A stretch of DNA of 6,809 nt from an uncultured Prevotella sp. (GTDB lineage Bacteria; Bacteroidota; Bacteroidia; Bacteroidales; Bacteroidaceae), in NCBI GenBank assembly GCA_947072805.1, contig CAMTJK010000168.1:1-6809 (forward strand). Reading direction: 5' to 3'. Shown one piece after another: positions 1 through 6,718 of this stretch; within the stretch, counting starts at the first letter, position 1, and each line of letters starts with the position of its first letter. The notes below the pieces were generated by a model, which was not told where the DNA came from, did no database searches, and worked only from the letters and a program-made list of their open reading frames with translations. The translations under genes were made by a program, and so were the position numbers.

Positions 1-90
1 TAACACACGTTAAAGTCAAGATTTTTCATAAAAGTAAATAAATGTTATACGTATTGTTTCGACATTTGAGAGAATATACATTGTCGTATT

Positions 91-119
91 TTAATTTCGT
101 ATTAACATCTTTGTAACAT
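91..119 (+). promoter_or_regulatory. Candidate Pho box (11-bp phased direct repeats)
   Basis: Three 7-base units start at 91 (TTAATTT), 102 (TTAACAT) and 113 (GTAACAT), an exact 11-bp period with 4-base spacers. The last two share TAACAT; the first is degenerate. PhoB of E. coli binds 7-base direct repeats with 4-base spacers, and PhoP of Bacillus binds TTAACA-like repeats at a similar period. The block ends 8 bases before a good -7 element, where an activator replacing a weak -33 box would sit. That it controls a phosphate transporter gene makes the reading attractive, but the binding protein is inferred. Confidence 0.45.
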
Positions 120-127
120 GCCGTGTC

Positions 128-135
128 TAATTTTG
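128..135 (+). promoter_or_regulatory. Putative Bacteroidetes -7 promoter element
   Basis: TAATTTTG matches the Bacteroidetes -7 consensus TAnnTTTG at every fixed position. No TTTG-like -33 box lies 19-21 bases upstream; that place is occupied by the phased TAACAT repeats, which suggests an activator-dependent promoter. Transcription would begin near 142, leaving a leader of about 30 bases before the ATG at 173. The start codon has only A-rich sequence in front of it and no Shine-Dalgarno motif at normal spacing (AAAGGA at 147-152 is too far away), as is common in this phylum. Confidence 0.45.
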
Positions 136-172
136 CCGCCAAATACAAAGGACAAAAGCATCTAAAAGAAAA

Positions 173-2416
173 ATGGAAGCAATTTATTTAGCAATTGTGG
201 TCTTCCTGCTCGTTCTGGCAGTGTTCGACCTCTTTGTGGGAGTTAGCAACGACGCCGTAAACTTCCTCAATTCAGCCATTGGCGCCAAGGTTGCCACTTT
301 CCGCACGGTTATGATAATAGCCTCGGCAGGTGTGGTAATAGGTGCCGTGATGAGTGCCGGCATGATGGATGTGGCACGCCACGGAATAATGCGCCCCGAC
401 AACTATTCGTTCCACGAGGTGATGACCATATTCCTCGCGGTGATGGTTACCGATGTTATAGTGCTCGACGTGTTCAACTCGCTCGGCTTGCCCACGTCTA
501 CCACAGTGTCGCTCGTTTTCGAGCTCCTTGGCGGCACATTCGTTCTCGCCGTGCTTAAAATGGCTTCCGACGATGCGCTGACGCTCGAGATGCTGCTCAA
601 CAGCGACAAGGCCCTTAGTGTCATCATAGCCATCTTTGTGAGCGTGGCGATAGCCTTTGTGTGCGGACTTGTCGTGCAGTGGCTGGCGCGTATCGTGTTC
701 ACCTTCAATTATACTAAGCGCCTGCGCTATACGGTGGCTGTGTTCGGTGGCATTGCCTTCACCTTTCTCAGCTATTTTATCTTCATTAAGGGACTGTCAA
801 AATCGCCTTTCATAGCCGACACGCACCGCCAGTGGATAACCGACAACACACCGTGGCTGCTTGCTGCCTTCTTCGTAGGCTCTACCATACTCTCGGAGGT
901 GCTCCATCTGTTGCGTGTAAACGTGTTCAGGGTGGTGGTGCTCATGGGTACTTTCGCTCTCGCCATGGCTTTTGCAGGAAACGACCTCGTGAACTTCATA
1001 GGCGTGCCAATGGCTGGACTTGACTCTTACTGCGACTTTGCTGCCAACGGCAACGGAAATCCGGACACTTTCATGATGCACTCGCTGATGCCGAGCGCCA
1101 AGACACCGCTGCTCTATCTTATGGCGGCGGGAGTGATAATGATTGTAGCAATGTGTACGTCGAAAAAGGCGCAGGGTGTGGTGAAGACCAGCGTAGACCT
1201 GTCGCGGCAGGATGAGGGCGACGAGATGTTCGGCTCGTCGAAAGCCGCACGCAGCATAGTGAGAGCCACGCAGAATACGGGCTCGTTCGTTACTAAGATT
1301 ATTCCGCTGTCGGCATTGCATTGGATAGACTCACGATTCCGTAAGGAGGAAGCCATAATGGCAGACGGTGCAGCTTTCGACATGGTACGCGCATCGGTAA
1401 ACCTGGTGCTCGCCTCCGTGCTTATCATAGTGGGCACAAACTACAAACTGCCCCTCTCCACTACCTATGTGACATTCATGGTGGCCATGGGTTCGAGCCT
1501 CGCCGATCGCGCATGGAGCCGTGAGAGTGCCGTATTCCGCATTACCGGAGTGCTCTCCGTTATAGGCGGATGGTTCATTACGGCGGGAGTGGCGTTCGTG
1601 GCATGCTCCATTGTGTGCTCGCTCATGCACTTCGGAGGCTTCATAGTAATGGCTCTGTTCATGGCATTGGCTGTGTTCCTGCTCATACGCAGCAACATAC
1701 AGTACGGAAAGAAGGCAAAGGACGAAAAGAAAGACGACGTGTTCCTGCTCATGATGAGGGCACACGACCCCGAAATAGTGTGGGACTTGCTGAAGAAGCA
1801 CGTATCGCGTACGCAGAGCTTTGTGTGCCGCTTTGCACATGAGCAGTACGACAAGATAATAGACGGTCTGCTCGACGAAAATCTGAGCCTGCTCTCACAG
1901 ACACGCAAGGAACTCGACCACGAGCAGGAGATGCTGAAAAAGTACAGACGCAAAGAGCTGCTTGCCATGCGCAGGGTTCCGTCCGATACGGCACTGGAGC
2001 GCAACACCTGGTATCACCTCGGCGTGAACAGCGACCAGCAGTACATATACTGCCTGAAGCGTATGCTCGACCCCATACGCGAGCATGTGGACAACAATTT
2101 CAATCCGCTGCTGCCCGCCTACGTCGAGGAACTCACGCCGATACGCCGCCGCGTAACCGAGCTGCTCATGCGCACGGAGGCAATGCTGTCCACAGGACGT
2201 TTTGACGGCTACGACAGCCTGCTCGCCGAGGCCGACAGGACGAAAGACGAGCTCTCAGTGATACGCAAGCGCCACTACGACAGGATGCAGAACGACCATA
2301 ATCCGGCAAACATGAAGATTTCTCTTGTTTACCTTAACATATTGCAGGAAAGTCAGGAGTTCTTGAGCATCATGCGCCATCAGCTTAGGGCTGCAGGCAG
2401 ATTCTACGGCGACTGA
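173..2416 (+). CDS. Inorganic phosphate transporter, PiT/PHO4 family, with C-terminal PhoU-like domain
   Basis: Predicted inner-membrane permease importing inorganic phosphate (in known PiT proteins, as metal-phosphate with H+ or Na+). The two inverted halves each carry the family signature: GVSNDAVNFLNSAIG at residues 23-37 and AGNDLVNFIGVPMAG at 268-282. Each half also has a P-x-S-T-T motif (LPTSTT 106-111, LPLSTT 426-431). Many hydrophobic helices fill about 3-330 and 405-506, separated by a hydrophilic loop of about 75 residues (331-405). From about 515 to the end the protein is soluble, charged and helical, with a likely coiled coil near 565-600. Its length and character fit a PhoU/DUF47-like domain fused to the permease, as in other Bacteroidetes proteins of about 740 residues. 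The domain name is inferred from helical character and context, not from a clear motif. The ATG at 173 directly precedes the first membrane helix. The gene stands alone, behind a candidate Pho box. Confidence 0.93.
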   Translation: MEAIYLAIVVFLLVLAVFDLFVGVSNDAVNFLNSAIGAKVATFRTVMIIASAGVVIGAVMSAGMMDVARHGIMRPDNYSFHEVMTIFLAVMVTDVIVLDVFNSLGLPTSTTVSLVFELLGGTFVLAVLKMASDDALTLEMLLNSDKALSVIIAIFVSVAIAFVCGLVVQWLARIVFTFNYTKRLRYTVAVFGGIAFTFLSYFIFIKGLSKSPFIADTHRQWITDNTPWLLAAFFVGSTILSEVLHLLRVNVFRVVVLMGTFALAMAFAGNDLVNFIGVPMAGLDSYCDFAANGNGNPDTFMMHSLMPSAKTPLLYLMAAGVIMIVAMCTSKKAQGVVKTSVDLSRQDEGDEMFGSSKAARSIVRATQNTGSFVTKIIPLSALHWIDSRFRKEEAIMADGAAFDMVRASVNLVLASVLIIVGTNYKLPLSTTYVTFMVAMGSSLADRAWSRESAVFRITGVLSVIGGWFITAGVAFVACSIVCSLMHFGGFIVMALFMALAVFLLIRSNIQYGKKAKDEKKDDVFLLMMRAHDPEIVWDLLKKHVSRTQSFVCRFAHEQYDKIIDGLLDENLSLLSQTRKELDHEQEMLKKYRRKELLAMRRVPSDTALERNTWYHLGVNSDQQYIYCLKRMLDPIREHVDNNFNPLLPAYVEELTPIRRRVTELLMRTEAMLSTGRFDGYDSLLAEADRTKDELSVIRKRHYDRMQNDHNPANMKISLVYLNILQESQEFLSIMRHQLRAAGRFYGD

Positions 2417-2424
2417 TGCCGTAG
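2404..2424. terminator. Hairpin in the convergent gap, possible bidirectional terminator
   Basis: CTACGGC at 2404-2410 and GCCGTAG at 2418-2424 form a perfect 7-bp stem with a 7-base loop, extendable by a T-G and a T-A pair. It overlaps the stop codon of the phosphate transporter (2414-2416) and lies in the 24-base gap before the convergent DUF4249 gene. Neither strand has a T-tract after the stem, so it is not a canonical intrinsic terminator; it may instead protect 3' ends. Confidence 0.4.
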
Positions 2425-2440
2425 GAGCCGCGAGGTAGCG

Positions 2441-3286
2441 TTACTCTATGACGATGATGCGCTTGTCGGTACCGTAGCCGAACCAGAAGCCTAAGGCACC
2501 GTCCATGTTTGACGGAAGATTGTCGCTGGTAGGGAAGATAGGATTTCGCGACAGCATCGTGATGTCCTCGAAACGCCTCCAGAATTCGTATGCCTCGCGG
2601 TCGGTGCGTACCACTTTTACCACGAGCGTGTCACCCACGGCGAAGTAGGGAGTGAAGTTTTTCTCGGGATTTCTGCGCCCGTTGTTCACGGCGATACGCC
2701 CATCGGCATCCATCATGGAGCTTGACGTGACGCCGAGATAAGCCGAAAGAAACCACTTGTCACGGTTCATGACATGGACAAACACCTTATAGTAACGCTC
2801 TTCGCTGCGGTCGTCGGCAACATAGGCATATACCTGGCGCAGGGTGTCGTTGCCTGCCACCCTTTCAGTGCATATCGAATCGATTGTAGCAGGCGGCGGA
2901 ATGGTTGCCGTGGCAGAGGCTTCGGAACCGTCGGTGCAGCTCACGTGTATGCGGTAGGTTTTGCCGCTCTCGCCCCTCATGCGTGAGGTGGTGTACATGT
3001 AAGGCGGAAAAAACTCCTTGTCGTAGCGTCCCACCATCACTTCCTCGCGCTCGCCGTCGCTGATGGTCACCTTTGCCCACCGCTCCATGAGTTGTGACAC
3101 CTCGTCTATGGAGCGATATTCGTCGTCGATGGGCAGACTGCGGGTGAGCATGACGATGGGAAAGTCGCCGTTCTCTATCCAACCCTCCACCACGATGATG
3201 TCGTCGGGTGCGGGCTCATTGTCGTCAGAGCACGAAAACGCAAGCAGCGCCGTAAGAACGTAGAGTAGGGAGTGACGTATCTTCAT
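2441..3286 (-). CDS. DUF4249 family outer-membrane lipoprotein
   Basis: Surface lipoprotein of the DUF4249 family, usually encoded beside a TonB-dependent receptor. A short signal peptide ends at a lipobox-like LAFSC with Cys19; the -3 residue is Ala, slightly unusual. The following SDDNE resembles the acidic surface-export signal of Bacteroidetes lipoproteins. Family hallmarks are the early strand VVEGWIENG (32-40) with VMLTRS (45-50), the GKTYRIHV segment (108-115) leading to a TIPPP turn (128-132), and the C-terminal SDNLPSNMDGALGFWFG (254-270). Length is 281 residues, typical to slightly short. The gene starts 17 bases after the receptor stop, so the two are very likely co-transcribed. 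No Shine-Dalgarno sequence is visible before the ATG at 3286. The family's molecular role is not established; a substrate-binding or lid role with the receptor is inferred by analogy with SusD-like partners. Confidence 0.85.
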   Translation of the reverse strand: MKIRHSLLYVLTALLAFSCSDDNEPAPDDIIVVEGWIENGDFPIVMLTRSLPIDDEYRSIDEVSQLMERWAKVTISDGEREEVMVGRYDKEFFPPYMYTTSRMRGESGKTYRIHVSCTDGSEASATATIPPPATIDSICTERVAGNDTLRQVYAYVADDRSEERYYKVFVHVMNRDKWFLSAYLGVTSSSMMDADGRIAVNNGRRNPEKNFTPYFAVGDTLVVKVVRTDREAYEFWRRFEDITMLSRNPIFPTSDNLPSNMDGALGFWFGYGTDKRIIVIE

Positions 3287-3303
3287 GGTTATGGAGAATT
3301 TTT

Positions 3304-5337
3304 TTAGAAACGGTAATAGTAGTTTATGGATGGCAGTATCTTCAGAATGAAGTTGAAAGGACGGTAACCGTATTTGTCGTTATGTATTTTCAGCCTGTAC
3401 ATAAGGGCGTTCTTGTGCCCCGTGGCGTTGTATAGCGACAGGTTGATTCCGCTCTGCCGCCCCTTCCTGCACTTGAAATCGTAGTTGGCAGAAAGGTCAA
3501 GACGCATATATGCCGGCACGCGGCTGCCATTGTGCTTGCCGAATTCCGTTATCACATTCTGGTTTATGAGGTAAAAGCGCCTGGCTCCGGTGTATGGAGT
3601 GCCCGAGGCAGCCACAAACGACGAACCGAAGCTCCATCGCTTGCCGAGGCGGTAGGTGGCTACGGCGTTCAACTCGTGTATGCGTTCGTGCGAGGCGGGA
3701 TAGCGTCCGCTGTATTCCGTGCCGGGAAAACGCCGCCACGCCCTGCCCAGAGAGTAGCCCAGCCAGCCAGTAAGCCTGCCTTTGCGCCGCTCTACAAGCA
3801 GATTCAAGCCGTAGTTATAGCCGTTGCCGCATATAAGGACGTTCTCTATCTGATAGTCGGTGAATATAAAGTCCAGCACGTTTCCTATGTATTCTATCTG
3901 ATGGAAAAGCCGTTTGTAGTACGTTTCAGCCGAAATGTGCCACGCCTTGCCGCACAGGTAGGTATCGAAGAGCACGGAAGCATTGTAGGAATACTGCGGC
4001 TTGCGCTCCTTGTCCGACGCCAGCCAGAACTCAGTGGGCAGTCCCGCTTCAGAAAAACCTGTCTTGAAGAGATACTGGTGCTTTATGCCTGCGCTAAAAG
4101 TGAGCGTCGATGCGTCCGAAAGCGTGAAGGCAAGAACCATGGACGGGTCGAGTGAATGGCGCCGGCTGTCGTCGCAGCCGAAGAAATTGTAACGCGCACC
4201 GAGAGTAAGTGCTGTCCGTGAGAAAAGAGGCAACGTCGTCGTGGCGTAAAGTGACGTTTCCAGAGCGTGTTGTGCATTCTCTCCGGCGTTGTCGTGGATT
4301 ATGACGCCGCTGACATAGGGCGTCTGTGGAAGAATGTCGTGCCACGTAATGTCGGCTCCAAGCTCGCTGCCTCCTGCCTTCAGACGGCCTTTGTATCCGA
4401 TATCACGTATATGAGATTTGAGCTGCACCCTTGTGGTGGGCTGGTTGAGGTTGAAGTGGTTGTTGTAGCCTGTATAATATACTGTCTGTCCGGTCTCAGT
4501 GCCGTTGGTGCCGCGGTGCTGCCAGTGCAGCGAAGCCATCGTGTTGTTCCACTTTAGCTTTGTTTTCATGCTGTATGTGTTGTCGTCGTAGCCCACGTCA
4601 TCGCCTCCGTAATAGAAATCGGTGCGCAGCAGGTCGCGGTCCGACAGCCTTAGCGTGTGGGTAAGGTTGTAGTCATGGAAGAAGTAGCGCATGGTCTCTT
4701 CTTCAAACTTCAGCCATTGCGAGTATAGCAGGTTGAGATAGGCGGCACGTGCCGACATGACAAGCGACGAACGCTTGCCGAGGGGCATGCGCAGTGTGCC
4801 TTGCGACGACATGGGACCTACCGACAGATAGCCGCCGGAGGTGCGTGTCAGAGTGTCGGCATGCTGCATGTCTACGATGCCGCCGAGCCTGTTGGGACTT
4901 GAGGCGCCGAGAGCGGTCTTCGTGAGCTGCATGCTGTGGAAGTGGGAGGAGTTGAAGATGGAGAAGAAACCCAGCAGATGCGCTGCGTTATATATCGGGA
5001 TGCCGCCGATGCCTATCTGATTGTGAGCATTGTCGCAGCCCTGTATGTGCAGTCCGGCGTCATACTCGGAGTTGGTCTGTACGCCCGGCAGTGTCTGGGC
5101 GTAGCGCAGAGGGTCGGAATTGCCGAGAATGCGCGGCATCTCGTGCATCATCTCCATGTTTACGACGCTTGTGCCTGCAAAGGAGTTAAGAAATGTGCGC
5201 ACCTTGCGTCCGCTCACGGTAACACCGTGGAGCGAGCCCTTCAGCGTATCGGAGGAAACAGAAATTTGCGCGGCGGTCTCGCAGACCACCGCGCAAAAAA
5301 GTAATATCGTTGCAAGTCTGTGTGTCACTAAACCCAC
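3304..5337 (-). CDS. TonB-dependent outer-membrane receptor (DUF4249-associated type)
   Basis: TonB-dependent transporter of 677 residues. A signal peptide (about 1-23, TAA|Q cleavage) is followed by a possible TonB box (HGVTVSG, 37-43). The plug domain (about 60-160) includes DPLRYAQTLPGVQ (75-87) and IYNAAHLLGFFSIFN (115-129), the latter close to the YNPxHLLGFFSVFN motif of DUF4249-paired receptors. A beta-barrel fills the rest, with RVPAYMRLDLSANYDF (606-621) and a terminal YYYRF whose final Phe suits outer-membrane assembly. It lacks the N-terminal carboxypeptidase-regulatory-like domain many such receptors carry, which explains its shortness. The usual plug RGG is replaced by QGC (99-101). 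No ATG is available: the start is GTG at 5337, or GTG at 5328. It begins 14 bases after the upstream lipoprotein stop with no Shine-Dalgarno motif, so translational coupling is plausible. The substrate is unknown. Confidence 0.9.
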   Translation of the reverse strand: MGLVTHRLATILLFCAVVCETAAQISVSSDTLKGSLHGVTVSGRKVRTFLNSFAGTSVVNMEMMHEMPRILGNSDPLRYAQTLPGVQTNSEYDAGLHIQGCDNAHNQIGIGGIPIYNAAHLLGFFSIFNSSHFHSMQLTKTALGASSPNRLGGIVDMQHADTLTRTSGGYLSVGPMSSQGTLRMPLGKRSSLVMSARAAYLNLLYSQWLKFEEETMRYFFHDYNLTHTLRLSDRDLLRTDFYYGGDDVGYDDNTYSMKTKLKWNNTMASLHWQHRGTNGTETGQTVYYTGYNNHFNLNQPTTRVQLKSHIRDIGYKGRLKAGGSELGADITWHDILPQTPYVSGVIIHDNAGENAQHALETSLYATTTLPLFSRTALTLGARYNFFGCDDSRRHSLDPSMVLAFTLSDASTLTFSAGIKHQYLFKTGFSEAGLPTEFWLASDKERKPQYSYNASVLFDTYLCGKAWHISAETYYKRLFHQIEYIGNVLDFIFTDYQIENVLICGNGYNYGLNLLVERRKGRLTGWLGYSLGRAWRRFPGTEYSGRYPASHERIHELNAVATYRLGKRWSFGSSFVAASGTPYTGARRFYLINQNVITEFGKHNGSRVPAYMRLDLSANYDFKCRKGRQSGINLSLYNATGHKNALMYRLKIHNDKYGYRPFNFILKILPSINYYYRF
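5265..5297. repeat. Very stable inverted repeat inside the receptor signal-peptide codons
   Basis: Arms 5265-5279 and 5283-5297 pair over 15 positions with one mismatch (5274/5288) and a 3-base loop (5280-5282). The stem is GC-rich near its base (GCGCGG/CCGCGC). It covers codons 14-25 of the receptor. In the minus-strand transcript it is preceded by a run of six U and followed by AAAUUU, so it is not a standard terminator. It could impede early elongation, protect or process the operon mRNA, or gate expression of the receptor relative to the first lipoprotein. The structure is seen directly; the function is inferred. Confidence 0.7.
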
Positions 5338-5351
5338 AATGACGTAAAAAC

Positions 5352-6632
5352 TTAATCTATGAGATTGTCGAAGTCATCGATGAGATCTTCGAATGTGTTT
5401 ATTACATTGTCGAAGGTTACATCGTCGAAGAAGTCTTCGATAGTATTGTATCCGCTACCGTCAGAGAAGTATATCACTGTATCATAGCCCCATTCTTCGC
5501 TACCGTAATAGCTCCATATCTTGTTAGGCTCCAGTTTGATGTAGGAGTCGGACGTGCTTCTTCCGTCGAAATAGACGTTTATGTTGAGCTGGTTGTTGGC
5601 ACTTGTTATGGCAGAACGGTATGCTGTCTCGTTTCCGGAATTGTAATCGGCTTTGTCGATGGCATCTCTGAACTGGTCGATGCTTGCAACAGTGCCTCCC
5701 ACTCTTACCTTGCCGAGAGCATCGACAGAGAATGTCAGCTTGCCAGCCTTTATGTTATCCTCGTCGGTTGTGTTGCCGTTGATGTTGCCGTTGAGTGTGA
5801 TGAGGCGCTCCGAACCCTTGTTCAGCCAAGCCGACACATAGCCTTCGGCGTTGCTTCCACCCTTGAACGAAGCCTTTTCCACGTTGAATGTGAAGTTGTT
5901 TACCTTTACGGTTGTGGTCACTTCGCAGTTGTCTCTGCCAAAATCAACCTCTCCGGTAGAGCTGTTGGCAATAGAGATGACAGAATGCACTGTAGCGCTT
6001 GCCACCTCAGTACCGCCCTGTGTGAGGGTAACATTGATATTCTCCGGAATCATGAAGGCATTCTCTTTGTACTTCGTGGAATAGTAGGGATAATAGGTGT
6101 ATGTCTCGCTGTCGAAAGCATCGTGATGCACCTTGTATTCCATTCCGCTTGTCACGGCTTTCACCTCGCAGAATTTGTTTGCGGTGTCATAGAAGCGGAA
6201 AGTAAGCGTGCCATTTGTGGCAGTCTGTACCCATTTGCCGTTCGTATATTCGAAAGTGCCCTCATAGTTGGAGGCGCGGTAAAGACGTTTGGTATTGTTT
6301 GATGTGCTTGAAATGATGCAGGCGTCACTGCAGGCCTCAAACCAGTCCTCAACGGCATTGGTCTCGTAGTTGCTGTCGGTTTTGCTGCGCACGCTGTTGA
6401 TGATGTTGGCAATGTTCTGGAATTCGTTTGCCTTGATTTTAGCCATCAGTTCGTTGGCGCATGCTTCCAGCTTCAGCTTCTGTGCGTTTGCATCAAGTAC
6501 AGAACTGCCTCCACCGCCGCCACCAGGAGGATTATCTTCGGGATCGTCATCGTCACCACCGCATGACACAAGAGCTGCTGTCGTGAAGAAAGACACGAGC
6601 AACATCATCAGATAAAAGGAAATCTTTTTCAT
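5352..6632 (-). CDS. Bacteroidales lipoprotein of unknown function, acidic C-terminus
   Basis: Predicted lipoprotein of 426 residues. The signal peptide (MKK start, hydrophobic 5-20) ends in lipobox LVSC with Cys24, followed by GGDDDDPED, an acidic stretch fitting a surface-export signal, then a PPGGGGGG linker (35-42). A helical segment (about 46-105) is followed by a beta-rich body: EGTFEYTNGKW (124-134), YYPYYS (180-185), MIPENINVTLTQGG (194-207), TTTVKVNNFTFNVEKA (239-254), GNINGN (282-287). Similar lipoproteins are, to my recollection, common as hypothetical proteins in gut Bacteroidales, but I recall no named domain or function. The C-terminal 26 residues form an acidic amphipathic segment with repeated F-[DE]-[DN]-[LV]. 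It is the first gene of the probable three-gene operon, 14 bases before the receptor. It looks more AT-rich than its neighbours (two sampled 60-base lines are 42-47% GC, against 63-70% in single lines of the transporter and receptor). No Shine-Dalgarno motif precedes the ATG. Confidence 0.85.
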   Translation of the reverse strand: MKKISFYLMMLLVSFFTTAALVSCGGDDDDPEDNPPGGGGGGSSVLDANAQKLKLEACANELMAKIKANEFQNIANIINSVRSKTDSNYETNAVEDWFEACSDACIISSTSNNTKRLYRASNYEGTFEYTNGKWVQTATNGTLTFRFYDTANKFCEVKAVTSGMEYKVHHDAFDSETYTYYPYYSTKYKENAFMIPENINVTLTQGGTEVASATVHSVISIANSSTGEVDFGRDNCEVTTTVKVNNFTFNVEKASFKGGSNAEGYVSAWLNKGSERLITLNGNINGNTTDEDNIKAGKLTFSVDALGKVRVGGTVASIDQFRDAIDKADYNSGNETAYRSAITSANNQLNINVYFDGRSTSDSYIKLEPNKIWSYYGSEEWGYDTVIYFSDGSGYNTIEDFFDDVTFDNVINTFEDLIDDFDNLID

Positions 6633-6718
6633 AAAAAACTAGTATTCGAGCTCTGAATTTTCATTAAGCCTTTTGTCAGACAGAGCCATTTCCCGACAAT
6701 AGACCGTGCTTGATTAAT

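Noticed and set aside
797..2007. Long minus-strand open frames opposite the phosphate transporter (for example 797-1321, 1331-1840, 1465-2007)
   Set aside because: They lie wholly inside a clear transporter gene, give His/Ser/Arg-rich low-sense peptides and have no family motif; they are antisense shadows of a GC-rich gene.
3532..4155. A 207-codon plus-strand frame opposite the receptor
   Set aside because: The receptor frame beneath it is coherent and shows family motifs on both sides; the antisense product shows no recognisable domain or start context.
5265..5300. Hairpin followed by A6 considered as an intrinsic terminator
   Set aside because: On the plus strand the stem is followed by A, not T. 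On the minus strand, where transcription runs, it is followed by AAATTT. Neither gives the required U-tract.
2441..5337. SusC/SusD polysaccharide-utilisation pair
   Set aside because: The lipoprotein has DUF4249 motifs rather than SusD helices, the receptor lacks the SusC N-terminal domain, and no glycoside hydrolase is present.
6633..6657. Small TTC..GAA hairpin around GAGCTC with T6 before the lipoprotein ATG, as a leader attenuator
   Set aside because: The stem is only three to four pairs with a bulge and would not be stable; the T6 run is ordinary in this AT-rich leader.
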